DNA of 64,000 nucleotides from Alteromonas sp. M12 (lineage in GTDB: Bacteria > Pseudomonadota > Gammaproteobacteria > Enterobacterales > Alteromonadaceae). Of the stretch, positions 17,673 through 26,382 are shown one piece after another (the stretch's first letter is position 1; each line of letters starts with the position of its first letter). The DNA lies in assembly GCF_037478005.1 (NCBI RefSeq), contig NZ_CP144164.1:4588001-4652000 (forward strand), in the 5' to 3' direction. The notes beneath the pieces were generated by a model, which saw only the letters and a list, made by a program, of their open reading frames with translations, did no database searches and was not told the origin of the DNA. Both the position numbers and the translations under genes were made by a program.

Positions 17673-18833
17673 ATGAGATGTTTAACGTTAATTGTCCTTT
17701 TCTGGTTGACAATAATTGTCTGCCCGCCGGCCTTCGCTGAAGAAGATAGCTGGCTTTACGACTTTGCCTCCAAAACCCAAGCACAAGCTATGAAGCACAA
17801 TGTGCCTGGTTATATTCTTGTTTTTATTCGTAAAGGCGAACCGGCTAAGGTGATTAGTTATGGTTTGACTGAAAATTTTGGTCAAAAAATTGATACCGAT
17901 ACTGTGTTTAGATTGGCCTCTGTGTCGAAAACATTCGCCGGTGTGTTAATGGCCAAAAAAGTCGCAGAAAAACAGTTTACGTGGCAAACACCGATACTAG
18001 AGATTGTGCCCGAATACGGCTTTAATCGGTTAGATCCCAATCCGATAACCCTTGGACATTTGTTAAGCCAGTCCAGTGGATATATCCCCAATGCTTACGA
18101 CAATTTAATTGAAGCGAATTACTCGTTAAAACGTGTTCTAGGACAGTTAGCGAAATTAGAGCCCTTGTGTTCCCCAGGCAAATGTTACACCTATCAAAAT
18201 GCATTATTTGGCGTACTTGAAGATTATTACATCAACCATAAAAGTAGTTATGGTAAAGAATTAAGCGAGACCATTTTTAAACCATTAAAAATGCCGCACG
18301 CCAGTACAGGAAGACAAGGTTTACAAAGCTCGCCCAAATGGGCAAAACCCCATGTGGCAATCACCCGCTCGAAATGGCGAGAAACCAAAGTTCAAGATGA
18401 TTATTATCGTTATGGTCCAGCAGCGGGAGTAAACGCCAGTATTGAAGACATGGCGATTTGGGTGCGCGCAATGTTAGGAGAATATCCAGAGGTTATTCCC
18501 CCAGAAATAGTTGATACGGTCACCTCAGAAAAAATCAAAACAACACGAGAGTTACGCAGACGAGATTGGCGACGATTCTTGAAAGATGCCCATTATGGCT
18601 TAGGTTGGCGGATTTACGACTTTAAAGGCCACAAATTAAATTATCATGGTGGTTGGGTGAAGGGCTATCGCGCAGATGTGTCTTTCGCACCAGATCAAAA
18701 AGTAGGTTACGCGATGCTGATGAATGCCGAATCAAATCTTATCAATAGTTTTACTGCAAAATTCTGGCAGGCTTATTTTGAATCTTATGAAGAAACTCAA
18801 AAACGGCAATTGGCAAAGCAAACTGGGGGTTAA
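17673..18833 (+). CDS. Exported serine hydrolase, beta-lactamase (class C-like) family
   Basis: About 386 residues with a signal peptide (CLTLIVLFWLTIIVCPPAFA) ending at AFA-EED. The penicillin-binding fold motifs are present: SxxK as SVSK (FRLASVSKTF), YxN as YQN in CYTYQNALFG, and a C-terminal HGGWVKGYR in place of KTG. The family includes esterases, D-amino-acid amidases and PBP4-like peptidases, so substrate is open. A TTG at 17637 could add 12 residues, and neither start has a good ribosome binding site; the ATG at 17673 gives the tidier signal peptide. It diverges from ada/alkA. Confidence 0.85.
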   Translation: MRCLTLIVLFWLTIIVCPPAFAEEDSWLYDFASKTQAQAMKHNVPGYILVFIRKGEPAKVISYGLTENFGQKIDTDTVFRLASVSKTFAGVLMAKKVAEKQFTWQTPILEIVPEYGFNRLDPNPITLGHLLSQSSGYIPNAYDNLIEANYSLKRVLGQLAKLEPLCSPGKCYTYQNALFGVLEDYYINHKSSYGKELSETIFKPLKMPHASTGRQGLQSSPKWAKPHVAITRSKWRETKVQDDYYRYGPAAGVNASIEDMAIWVRAMLGEYPEVIPPEIVDTVTSEKIKTTRELRRRDWRRFLKDAHYGLGWRIYDFKGHKLNYHGGWVKGYRADVSFAPDQKVGYAMLMNAESNLINSFTAKFWQAYFESYEETQKRQLAKQTGG

Positions 18834-18939
18834 CCGTAGCTTAGCACTTTACTGACATGCGCTGACAATTGCAAAAACCTTTAATGCAGTGAATTGAGTA
18901 AATCACTATCAGCAGTAAAAACATTTCAGAAATGGGATC

Positions 18940-18969
18940 ATCTAGGTGGCGCAAATACACCACCTAGAT
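18940..18969. terminator. Hairpin between convergent hydrolase and speA genes
   Basis: Perfect 10-bp stem ATCTAGGTGG (18940-18949) and CCACCTAGAT (18960-18969) with a 10-base loop. It lies right after the speA stop and before a short T-run on the plus strand. Likely a bidirectional terminator. Confidence 0.7.
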
Positions 18970-18974
18970 TTCAA

Positions 18975-20897
18975 TTACGAGGTTTTTAGGTAGGTATACC
19001 CTTTCAAACAATTTTCGTAAAAATCCGTCCACTTAACACCTTCTCTAGGCTTAATTTCACCTTCAGCAATTTTAGCATCAATCAATTTTTTAACGGATTG
19101 CGCCATAAAGCTTGGGTTGTATTGCATGATAGACAACACATTATCTACAGACGATCCGGTGACAACTTCTTCGATATAAAAATCGAGAGGGTCATCATCA
19201 TGACTGAAGATATGCACTTCATTCAAACGACCAAACAAATTGTGCATGTCACCCATTACATCTTGGTACGCTCCGGTGAGGAACATACCTAAATAGTAGT
19301 CTTCGTTTTTGTTCAGTTTGTGCATAGGCAATACATCTGAAATACCTTTACCCAATACAAATTGGTCAATTTTACCGTCACTGTCACAGGTTATATCCAC
19401 CAGCGAACAGTTTACATTTGGTCGCTCATTCATTCTAGAAAGCGGCACAATCGGTAATACTTGATCAATCGCCCATGTATCAGCAGCTGATTGGAATACC
19501 GAGAAGTTACACAAATATTGCGATGATAAGTTGTAATCAAGCTCTTGCATCTCTTCAGGAATAAAATCAGCATTTTGCAAACGCTCTTGCAAATTAACCA
19601 TAATTTGCCAATAAAGGGTTTCGATTTTCGCTAACTCTTCAAAGCTAATAACTCTCAGTTTAAACGCAGATACCGCTTGCTCTTTGTATTGAGAAGCATC
19701 GTTGAAAATTTCTTGCAAGTTATCTTGGGTTGCTAATAAACGAATTTGGTCGCGCATATTGGTAACTAAAATATGCTCGTGCTCTTCGAAATCCGTTTCC
19801 ATTTCCGCACTGTTTGAGCGAATTTCACCAACAATTTCTGCCACAACACAACTGTGATGAGCGGTGATAGCTCTGCCACTCTCGGTTACTAAAGTTGGGT
19901 GAGGCACTTGTTCAAGATCACAAACTTCCTTCATACCAAACACAACGTCTGCTACATATTCAGCAATGGTGTAGTTGCGAGATGAATCATTGGTAGATTT
20001 ACTGCCGTCGTAATCAATACCAAGTCCACCACCAACATCAACATAATCGAGCTGAAAGCCCATATGGTGCAATTCGGAGTAGATCATCGCACCTTCGCTG
20101 ATGGCGTCTTTAACGGCGCGAATATCCGTCAACTGACTACCAATATGGAAATGCAGTAGTTTAAAACACTGCCCCATGCCTTGAGCTTCAAGATAACGAG
20201 CCGCTTGAATAATCTCGGTATTGGTGAGGCCAAATTTAGCCCGATCACCACCAGAACCTTCCCACTTGCCTTGACCTTTCACGGTCATTTTCGAGCGCAG
20301 GCCAATAATCGGCTCAATGTCTAATTCTTTGGCCAGTTTGACTAGCAACAAAAGCTCAGAATACTTTTCAATGACGACAATTATTTTGCGTCCAAGTTTA
20401 CGCGCCATTAATGACAAGCGCATAAACTCCTCATCTTTATAACCATTTAAAATGGTTAGTGAGTCTTGGTTGGTGTTGTAGGCTAAAACCGTCAGTAGTT
20501 CAGCTTTAGAACCTGCTTCTAAGCCGTAAGCATATTTATTGCCCGCATCGACAATCTCTTCCACTACTTCGCGCATTTGGTTAACTTTCACAGGATAAAC
20601 ACCGCGATACTCTCCGCGATAACCAAAATCTTTGATGGTTTTGATGAAAGTTTCATTTAACAACGCAACTTGTGACCGCAGAATGTCGTGAAATCTAAGA
20701 ACAACAGGAAACTGAATTCCTTCTTCTTTGATCTCTTCAATAACATCTTTGAAATCGATGCGCATTTCAGCATTCGTTACATCAGGGGTAACATGCAAAT
20801 TTCCGTTAGGACCAATCTCAAAATAGCCGCTACTCCAGCGCTTAACGCCGTACAACTTCTCTGCGTCTTCAATTGTCCAGTTATCGGGTTTGCTCAT
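18975..20897 (-). CDS. speA: Biosynthetic arginine decarboxylase
   Basis: PLP-dependent enzyme that turns arginine into agmatine, the entry to putrescine and polyamines. It is 640 residues, usual for SpeA. The start MSKPDNWTIEDAEKLYGVKRW and the PLP-lysine segment YPVKVNQMREV are typical. The LLHFHIGSQ, DVGGGLGIDYDGS and VTESGRAI motifs of fold-III decarboxylases are also present. The ATG has GGAG eight bases upstream. No speB (agmatinase) is adjacent. A strong terminator hairpin ends only 31 bases before the start codon, so expression probably depends on read-through or a short leader (see the separate entries). Confidence 0.97.
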   Translation of the reverse strand: MSKPDNWTIEDAEKLYGVKRWSSGYFEIGPNGNLHVTPDVTNAEMRIDFKDVIEEIKEEGIQFPVVLRFHDILRSQVALLNETFIKTIKDFGYRGEYRGVYPVKVNQMREVVEEIVDAGNKYAYGLEAGSKAELLTVLAYNTNQDSLTILNGYKDEEFMRLSLMARKLGRKIIVVIEKYSELLLLVKLAKELDIEPIIGLRSKMTVKGQGKWEGSGGDRAKFGLTNTEIIQAARYLEAQGMGQCFKLLHFHIGSQLTDIRAVKDAISEGAMIYSELHHMGFQLDYVDVGGGLGIDYDGSKSTNDSSRNYTIAEYVADVVFGMKEVCDLEQVPHPTLVTESGRAITAHHSCVVAEIVGEIRSNSAEMETDFEEHEHILVTNMRDQIRLLATQDNLQEIFNDASQYKEQAVSAFKLRVISFEELAKIETLYWQIMVNLQERLQNADFIPEEMQELDYNLSSQYLCNFSVFQSAADTWAIDQVLPIVPLSRMNERPNVNCSLVDITCDSDGKIDQFVLGKGISDVLPMHKLNKNEDYYLGMFLTGAYQDVMGDMHNLFGRLNEVHIFSHDDDPLDFYIEEVVTGSSVDNVLSIMQYNPSFMAQSVKKLIDAKIAEGEIKPREGVKWTDFYENCLKGYTYLKTS

Positions 20898-20927
20898 TTA
20901 TTTGCTCCGAGGTTTGCCAATATTTGT

Positions 20928-20957
20928 AAAAAGGGGCAATTCAAAAGGAATTGCCCC
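20928..20957 (-). terminator. Rho-independent terminator in the speA leader
   Basis: On the minus strand: GGGGCAATTC (20957-20948), loop CTTTT, GAATTGCCCC (20942-20933), then TTTTT (20932-20928). It sits 85 bases after the XRE gene stop and 31 bases before the speA ATG. It either ends the XRE transcript or is an attenuator of speA. An upstream GGCAATT at 21000-20994 could pair with the 3' arm as an alternative structure. Confidence 0.85.
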
Positions 20958-21003
20958 ATTCTAATATTGCTCAAACAACTTAAATTCATTGTTAATTGCC
21001 AGC

Positions 21004-21009
21004 ATTATA
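21004..21009 (-). promoter_or_regulatory. Candidate -10 box for speA
   Basis: A perfect TATAAT on the minus strand between the XRE stop and the terminator hairpin. A -35 box is poor (ACACTT at 17-base spacing). If used, the speA mRNA would have a ~100-base leader containing the terminator. Confidence 0.4.
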
Positions 21010-21037
21010 CTTTGCTGATGATCTAAAAGTGTACTAT

Positions 21038-21253
21038 TTATTTGGGTTGATATTGAAAAATATCATCTAGGTGACATTCAAACACTTCAGCCATTTTAAA
21101 GGCAACTTCCAAAGAAGGGGAATACTTGCCTTTTTCGATCGCCATAATGGTTTGTCTGGTCACCCCAACTTTGTCCGCTAGCGCTTGTTGCGTCATTTCG
21201 TTAGCAAAAAAACGCTTTTCACGTATGCGATTAGTAATAAGTATGTCTGCCAC
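21038..21253 (-). CDS. Small XRE-family helix-turn-helix regulator
   Basis: A 71-residue protein that is almost only a Cro/CI-type helix-turn-helix (MTQQALADKVGVTRQTIMAIEKGKYSPSLEVA is the region; ALADKVGVTRQTI the core). The GTG start lies one base after the stop of the membrane protein upstream, with AGAGG in the end of that gene. Such short regulators paired with a small membrane protein are common. The partner presumably affects its activity or is its target; this is not established here. Confidence 0.9.
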   Translation of the reverse strand: MADILITNRIREKRFFANEMTQQALADKVGVTRQTIMAIEKGKYSPSLEVAFKMAEVFECHLDDIFQYQPK

Positions 21254-21254
21254 C

Positions 21255-21725
21255 CTAATATCCTCTACGATAATTAAACAAGGTGACAGAAAATCGAGCG
21301 ACTTCAGACAAAATGAAACTAAACATCAATATATGCGCAGTTAACAGTGGAATTTGCATAGAACTATAGTGGTCGGCAAATTCAGGATTATATTCAACTG
21401 TAATTATTCGTCCAAGGGTAAAAACTACGCCGACCACCAAAATGGTATAGCCAACTTGATTACCGCGATATTCAAACAGTTTGTCTCTTTCGTCAGCGCC
21501 CATTTCAGCTGCTTTATGATTGGTGGCTGCCAACATGCTGTGCAGCACTATTTCTACCAATACACTAAGACCAATAGCTTGAATCAGTAAATCTTTGGCA
21601 CTTTCTTTAGCCTCTTCAATCGGGATACCAGTGAGCATCACAATGCTATAAAAGTAGTAACCAAATATACAAATTGTGCTGACTAATGAAATCCAATGAC
21701 TTTTCTCTTTAAATGACATGTCCAT
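21255..21725 (-). CDS. Small four-helix membrane protein paired with XRE regulator
   Basis: A 156-residue protein with four predicted membrane helices (about 12-31, 47-66, 89-108, 122-142). A charged loop NHKAAEMGADERDKLFEYRG sits between helices 2 and 3, as in DUF2178-like proteins. A strong GGAGGAA ribosome binding site lies before the ATG. It is the first gene of a two-gene unit with the XRE regulator. No enzymatic motif is seen and the function is unknown. Confidence 0.85.
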   Translation of the reverse strand: MDMSFKEKSHWISLVSTICIFGYYFYSIVMLTGIPIEEAKESAKDLLIQAIGLSVLVEIVLHSMLAATNHKAAEMGADERDKLFEYRGNQVGYTILVVGVVFTLGRIITVEYNPEFADHYSSMQIPLLTAHILMFSFILSEVARFSVTLFNYRRGY

Positions 21726-21755
21726 GCAAGTTCCTCCAAACTAACTTGGAAGAAA

Positions 21756-21782
21756 TGTATACCTAAACAAACTCAATGTCAA
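21756..21782 (-). promoter_or_regulatory. Candidate sigma-70 promoter of the membrane protein/XRE pair
   Basis: Minus strand TTGACA (21782-21777) and TATACA (21761-21756) with a 15-base spacer, 30 bases before the start codon. The hexamers are good, the spacing is short. Confidence 0.4.
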
Positions 21783-21833
21783 AAATTATTAACATAGAGT
21801 AAATATTTAAAGACCTAAAGTTACTTTTTCTAG

Positions 21834-22274
21834 CTATTCAGTACCAATATCTTCATTCCATAATTCGGGAGATTCAGTAATAAATTGCTCCATCAGTTGA
21901 ATGCATTCTGGATCCTGCAGAACTTCTAGCTCAACACCTCTGCGTTTAAGCAATTGCTCTTCACCAATAAAGGTTTGATTTTCACCAATGATAATTTTAG
22001 GAATTTCATACAACAGAATTGCCCCTGAACACATTGAACAGGGTGACAATGTTGTATACAAAACGCACTCACGGTATACACTTGCAGGTTGTCGCCCAGC
22101 ATTTTCGAAGGCATCCATCTCACCGTGTAAAATGGGACTACCAGATTGCACTCTGCGATTATGTCCACGACCAATGATTTGGTTTTGATAAACAATAACT
22201 GAACCAATAGGGATACCGCCTTCCTGTTTGCCTTTGATAGCTTCATCAATGGCTGCTCGCATGAATTTGTCCAA
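21834..22274 (-). CDS. Cytosine/nucleoside deaminase (zinc CDA fold)
   Basis: A 146-residue zinc deaminase. The motif LHGEMDAFENAGR supplies His and the catalytic Glu, and SPCSMCSGAI supplies two zinc cysteines. The C-terminal part GENQTFIGEEQLLKRRGVEVE-like (here GVELEVL) and PELWNEDIG matches the yeast-type cytosine deaminase group more than tRNA adenosine deaminase TadA. It would convert cytosine to uracil or act on a related base; substrate is inferred. The TTG start (22272-22274) has GGGAG six bases upstream; an ATG four codons later is the alternative. Confidence 0.9.
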   Translation of the reverse strand: MDKFMRAAIDEAIKGKQEGGIPIGSVIVYQNQIIGRGHNRRVQSGSPILHGEMDAFENAGRQPASVYRECVLYTTLSPCSMCSGAILLYEIPKIIIGENQTFIGEEQLLKRRGVELEVLQDPECIQLMEQFITESPELWNEDIGTE

Positions 22275-22586
22275 TTTGCTCTCCCATTATGGTTAGTTTC
22301 GCGCACTTGATGTTAGCAAGGAGGTTAGCTGTTTAGCCTTACAATTAATCTGTCTCCCTGCTTTATTTCACCAATCTAGCATAAATTGATACACTGCTAG
22401 TGTATAGTTTTGAAGCATTCATTTAACGTCGTATCAACGCCCAATTTCCATGTATTTTAAGTTTCCAATACCCCTGTCATTGATGCGCAATAAATTCGCT
22501 ATATAAATTACTGAACAATAACAAGATCCATCTAAAGTGATGTTGTTATTTATCTGCAGTTAAACGCCAAAAGGATAACAAAAGCA
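22275..22586. other. Divergent promoter region, deaminase / PHP phosphatase
   Basis: No gene. It contains an inverted repeat ATACACT-GCT-AGTGTAT at 22389-22405 that could be an operator. A ribosome binding site AAAGGA precedes the PHP gene. Confidence 0.4.
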
Positions 22587-23339
22587 ATGAAAATTCTTGT
22601 AGACACCCACTCACACACCATCGCCAGCACACATGCATATAGCACCGTTCATGATTATTTTGTGCAAGCTAAAGTGAAAGGGTTACAAATGTTTTCATTA
22701 ACCGATCATGGACCTGAAATGCCTGACTCGCCTCACCCTTGGCACTTTGGAAATCGTAATGTGATACCACGAATTGTCGATGGAATAGCCTGTCTTAAAG
22801 GCATTGAGGCAAATATATTGCCACCTGAAGGGGGGTTAGATGTGCCAAATGGTATGAAACCTTACTTAGACTTTGTTATTGCGAGTTTCCATGAACCGGT
22901 ATTCGCACCAGCGAGTAAAACCATCAACACCAAAGCACTAATAAACACTATTGCCGGTGGAGACTGCCAGATAATCGGTCATCCGGGCAACCCAAACTTT
23001 CCGATAAACTACGAAGAAGTAATTATTGCGGCCAAGGAACATAATGTTTTACTGGAGATAAATAACAGCTCCTTCACTCATTCACGGCAAGGCAGCGAAC
23101 CTAATTGCGTTCGCATTCTGGAACTAATAGATAAGCATGATTGGAAAGTTGTATTTTCAAGTGATGCGCATATCGCTTTTGATTTAGGAAATTACGAAAA
23201 GAGTATTGGCCATGCGCAATCAATTAATTTTCCCATTGAACGAATTGTAAATCGTGATGCAAAAACCTATTTGGCTTTTTTAGCCGAACATAAACGCCCA
23301 GTAGCCGAAGAGTTGTCTCAGTGGTGTGCAAATCTCTAA
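22587..23339 (+). CDS. ycdX: PHP-domain phosphatase, YcdX type
   Basis: A 250-residue metal-dependent phosphatase of the PHP family. The metal-binding signatures are in place: DTHSHTIASTHAYST (7-21), SLTDHGPEM (37-45), GIEANI, ASFHEPVF, IGHPGNP and a final SSDAHIAFDLG. The order and length closely follow E. coli YcdX, a trinuclear-zinc phosphatase implicated in swarming. The physiological substrate is unknown. It stands alone and is convergent with the MarR-GNAT gene. Confidence 0.93.
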   Translation: MKILVDTHSHTIASTHAYSTVHDYFVQAKVKGLQMFSLTDHGPEMPDSPHPWHFGNRNVIPRIVDGIACLKGIEANILPPEGGLDVPNGMKPYLDFVIASFHEPVFAPASKTINTKALINTIAGGDCQIIGHPGNPNFPINYEEVIIAAKEHNVLLEINNSSFTHSRQGSEPNCVRILELIDKHDWKVVFSSDAHIAFDLGNYEKSIGHAQSINFPIERIVNRDAKTYLAFLAEHKRPVAEELSQWCANL

Positions 23340-23358
23340 CTAGCAGTAACTATCCCTA

Positions 23359-23385
23359 GGCTATGCGTCGCTCCAACGCATAGCC
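23359..23385. terminator. Hairpin between convergent genes
   Basis: Perfect 10-bp stem GGCTATGCGT (23359-23368) and ACGCATAGCC (23376-23385), loop of seven. It overlaps the last codons of the MarR-GNAT gene and has no T-run. Possible terminator for both genes. Confidence 0.45.
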
Positions 23386-24368
23386 ACATCACACCTTTGA
23401 TAACTCTTACCGTATTTATCCATAATCAACGCATCATGTGTGAAGCCATTTTTTTCATACAAATGAATGGCGGCTTCACATTTGGCATTGGTTAATAAAA
23501 ATAGGCAGTCGATAGGCAATAGTTTCGCTTGGGCGATGACATGCTGCAGCAATTTTTCACCTACTTTTAAACCGCGGGCGTTCTCCAACACGCCCATCTT
23601 AGTCAGTTCGAATGCGCCATCTCCTTTATTTAATAATGCGCAAGCGCCAACGACACCTAATTGGGAATGCTTAGCAAACCAAATTTTGCCTCCCTTATCG
23701 ATAATGTTTTCCTGAGGATGACCCAATACTTGTTTGTCGACATCTTCAAGCACAAACATGCTTTTTATCCATTGGCTGTTAATTTGCTCAAAAAATGGCG
23801 CTAAATCCGATTCAAAATCTAAAAAAGTGAGGCTGTTTTCTAACATAGTTGTATCCACGATATTGGTGTTTTGGGAGGTATTTAATGGCTCAAAATGATC
23901 TTTGCTGCGCTCAAGTAACGAGCGTTTATCAAGGGCTTTTTCGAAAGTCTGCAATGAAGCGTAAAAGTGATTTTCAAACTCACTGCATAAATCTTTGGCC
24001 GCTTTATCAACGGCCGCCCATACAGGTCGCATTTCCGCGACTTTTTGATGCCCTAGCGTTGATAAGCTCAGTACTCTTTTTCTTGAGTCTTCAGTGTCTA
24101 ACTGAATCTCAATTAATTTTTTAGATTCTAACTGTCGACTGAATTGACTCAGGGCTGGTTGAGTTAATCCCAGCAAATTAGCAGCTTCTACTACGCTTAC
24201 TTGCTTTTTTCGATCTAATAAAGCCAGCAAAGTAAACCATTTGGGCTGAATGTTCATATCAAAATGCTGATACACCGCGGCAGCATCTGCCATCATTCGT
24301 TCACTGACTCGTTTTAAGCGACTGCCTAACGCCAGTTCACCTAATTCATTTAGAAAATCTTTGTTCAT
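23361..24368 (-). CDS. MarR regulator - GNAT acetyltransferase fusion
   Basis: About 335 residues. Residues 1-150 form a MarR winged-helix domain (VVEAANLLGLTQPALSQFSRQLESKKLIEI core, with LDTEDSRKRVLSLS wing). Residues ~185-335 form a GNAT acetyltransferase (ENARGLKVGEKLLQHVIAQA is the acetyl-CoA loop region, YEKNGF near the end). A longer frame reaches 24416, but the ATG at 24366-24368 has AGAGGT five bases upstream and starts MNKDFLNELGELALGSRLKR as in the family. The acetyl acceptor is unknown. The gene is preceded by a perfect palindrome that it probably binds. Confidence 0.93.
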   Translation of the reverse strand: MNKDFLNELGELALGSRLKRVSERMMADAAAVYQHFDMNIQPKWFTLLALLDRKKQVSVVEAANLLGLTQPALSQFSRQLESKKLIEIQLDTEDSRKRVLSLSTLGHQKVAEMRPVWAAVDKAAKDLCSEFENHFYASLQTFEKALDKRSLLERSKDHFEPLNTSQNTNIVDTTMLENSLTFLDFESDLAPFFEQINSQWIKSMFVLEDVDKQVLGHPQENIIDKGGKIWFAKHSQLGVVGACALLNKGDGAFELTKMGVLENARGLKVGEKLLQHVIAQAKLLPIDCLFLLTNAKCEAAIHLYEKNGFTHDALIMDKYGKSYQRCDVAMRWSDA

Positions 24369-24384
24369 ACGCACCTCTATATAA

Positions 24385-24414
24385 GCATTTATATAACCAC
24401 TTATATATAAATGC
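24385..24414. promoter_or_regulatory. Perfect palindrome, likely MarR operator
   Basis: GCATTTATATA (24385-24395), spacer ACCACTTA, TATATAAATGC (24404-24414): an 11-bp inverted repeat just upstream of the MarR-GNAT ribosome binding site. MarR proteins bind such symmetrical AT-rich sites, so negative autoregulation is expected. Confidence 0.7.
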
Positions 24415-24527
24415 AAGTAGAAAGACGACGATTAAACATAGGTGTATTTGCAGGGATTAGATATAAAGGGCGTTTAGCTTAAGGATAGAAGTGTTGAAGG
24501 TGGTTCATTCAACACCAAGTAAATCAA

Positions 24528-25019
24528 CTAAGGTAGCTTGTAATCAAAAATATAGAAGTGCTTTGTGTCCTTAATCTCAATGTTCATAGTACCCACAATA
24601 CCGGTCAATTCGCCGCTGCCGGAATCAGGTACCACGGTAATCGCTAAAGACGGTTCGCCTTTGTTCATAATGCCTTGATGGATTAACACAAAACTGCCGT
24701 GTTTGCTGTCTAAAGTACCTGTGAACGATTCTAATGCCACATAACCGGCAGAACCTTTAACCTCGGTCATATGACTTAGCATTTGCCCTTTCGATTGGCC
24801 GTCAAGTTCACCATGATAAGTTTTATCCAAGGTCATTCTTGCAACTGAAAATTCGGCATCCGTTTGCGGTTGCATGATTACTTCGAACTCGCCTGTTACA
24901 TTTTCAGTATTCAAATTTGGATCTCCTGAATAAACAACTTGGGCATAAGGAACAACAACCAACCCTAAAATACAGAAACAAGCTATCACTAAAATGGTTT
25001 TAAGATTGTGCATTTCCAT
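24528..25019 (-). CDS. Exported DUF3224-family protein
   Basis: About 163 residues. An N-terminal hydrophobic segment (TILVIACFCILGLVVVPYAQ) acts as signal peptide or anchor. The rest matches DUF3224, a small beta-barrel related to allene-oxide-cyclase-like folds: ARMTLDKTYHGELDGQSKGQM, GYVALESFTGTLDSKHGSFVL and VPDSGSGELTGIVGTM. The function of this family is not known. The frame extends to 25055, but the ATG at 25017-25019 is close to AAAGAGA. Single gene. Confidence 0.85.
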   Translation of the reverse strand: MEMHNLKTILVIACFCILGLVVVPYAQVVYSGDPNLNTENVTGEFEVIMQPQTDAEFSVARMTLDKTYHGELDGQSKGQMLSHMTEVKGSAGYVALESFTGTLDSKHGSFVLIHQGIMNKGEPSLAITVVPDSGSGELTGIVGTMNIEIKDTKHFYIFDYKLP

Positions 25020-25185
25020 GTCTCTTTTAGATTCCAAAAATAAGTATAACACCAATCTACAAGCTGTATATAAAAACAGTTTTTAATGTCGTGGAAAATA
25101 CTTTTTAAAAAAATTGAAAAAAAATGTCAGGTTATTTTCATTTGTCTCGACTATTTAAGTAATTCACTAAAACGAGAGATTTGAT

Positions 25186-25884
25186 ATGAACACTGCAACG
25201 TTAAAAATGCATGAAAAAACCACACCATCACAAAGTTTTATTTGGTTAAAACAAGGGCTAAATTTATGCTTAAAAGCACCGTTTAAGATATTCTTTTTAA
25301 TGTTGGCAACAATCATTATTGAAGGTCTATTTCAATTATTACCCGCTCCTTTTGGTGTCATCACATCTAAATTAGTGATGGCCATACTAATCGCTTCGTT
25401 ATGGCCAGTATTAGATCAAATATCACTGCATAAATCTTTTACATTCAAAAGTTTAAGACTCTATACAGGTTGGTCGAAACTACCATTGTTGAGTTTGTTA
25501 TTGTTACTCCCGACTGCGGCGCAAGTGCTCACAGCTGTTGCTATGTTGGGGAGCAGTGGCCTCGAATTATTGTTTTATGCTCAAATGGTAGATGTGACGC
25601 CTGCGCAGTTATCCATTATATTTGCCTCAGCTACCCCGGTTAGCATATTGTTGATGTTTGTACCTGCATACCTTTTGTTAGAAAACAAAAATATACCGAC
25701 TTCAATTAACAACGGAATTCGCTTAGCACTTCGCGCATGGAAACCCCTAACAGTAGTTTTCGCTATCAATCTACTGGCAATAATGGCTGTGCCATTTACG
25801 TTTTTACTTAGCGCATTATTACTCGGTCCATGGTTGCTTTGTATAAACTATGTGGCATTTAAAGATCTCACCAACGATCAATAG
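25186..25884 (+). CDS. Multi-pass membrane protein, BPSS1780-like
   Basis: A 232-residue protein with about six hydrophobic helices (for example 35-55, 62-80, 98-120, 145-168, 190-225). The N-terminal WLKQGLNLCLKAPFKIFFLM resembles the start of BPSS1780-type membrane proteins, the family of the gene at 28245. It is the first gene of a three-gene unit: the ECF sigma factor follows after 8 bases. Function unknown. It could be a sensor or a target of that sigma factor. Confidence 0.8.
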   Translation: MNTATLKMHEKTTPSQSFIWLKQGLNLCLKAPFKIFFLMLATIIIEGLFQLLPAPFGVITSKLVMAILIASLWPVLDQISLHKSFTFKSLRLYTGWSKLPLLSLLLLLPTAAQVLTAVAMLGSSGLELLFYAQMVDVTPAQLSIIFASATPVSILLMFVPAYLLLENKNIPTSINNGIRLALRAWKPLTVVFAINLLAIMAVPFTFLLSALLLGPWLLCINYVAFKDLTNDQ

Positions 25885-25892
25885 GAAGGTGC

Positions 25893-26372
25893 GTGACTCA
25901 AACTGCAAGGATTGAAGATATTTTGTCGCAATACGCGCCGTTATTGGCACGTATTGCAGCAACTTATGAAGCCGATTTGGGGCTAAGAGAAGACTTGATT
26001 CAAGATATTAGTTTGGCGGTTTGGCGAGCTCTGGAGACTTTTAGGGGTGACAGCAGCATAAAAACCTTTATTGCACGAGTTGCTCACAATCGTTCAGTTG
26101 ATCATGTACTGCGCGAAAGCCGACGCAATAACAACCTGTCAGATGAGAATATTGATGATTTGCAAACAATGTCGCCAAATGCCACCCATCAAGATAAACA
26201 CTTAGACCTAATGTCAGCGCTGCGTCAACTAACCCTTGGCCATCGACAAATTATTACTATGCAATTGGAAGGTTTTACCCAATTAGAGATTGCTAGCGTT
26301 TTAGGTTTGTCTGAAGCCGCTGTTGCCAAGCGCGCCAGTAGAGCTCGGCAACAACTAGAACAATTGTTATAG
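25893..26372 (+). CDS. ECF-type RNA polymerase sigma factor
   Basis: A 159-residue group-4 sigma factor. Region 2 is at about 20-85 (EADLGLREDLIQDISLAVWRALETFRG region; REDLIQDI and TFIARVAHNRSVDHVL) and region 4 at about 105-157 (LRQLTLGHRQIITMQLEGFTQLEIASVLGLSEAAVAKRASRAR region; the helix-turn-helix is TQLEIASVLGLSEAAVAKR). The GTG start has a strong AGGAAGG ribosome binding site. It is flanked on both sides by membrane proteins with short gaps (8 and 10 bases), one of which is the likely anti-sigma factor. The promoter it recognises cannot be told here. Confidence 0.93.
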   Translation: MTQTARIEDILSQYAPLLARIAATYEADLGLREDLIQDISLAVWRALETFRGDSSIKTFIARVAHNRSVDHVLRESRRNNNLSDENIDDLQTMSPNATHQDKHLDLMSALRQLTLGHRQIITMQLEGFTQLEIASVLGLSEAAVAKRASRARQQLEQLL

Positions 26373-26382
26373 AGGAACAATC

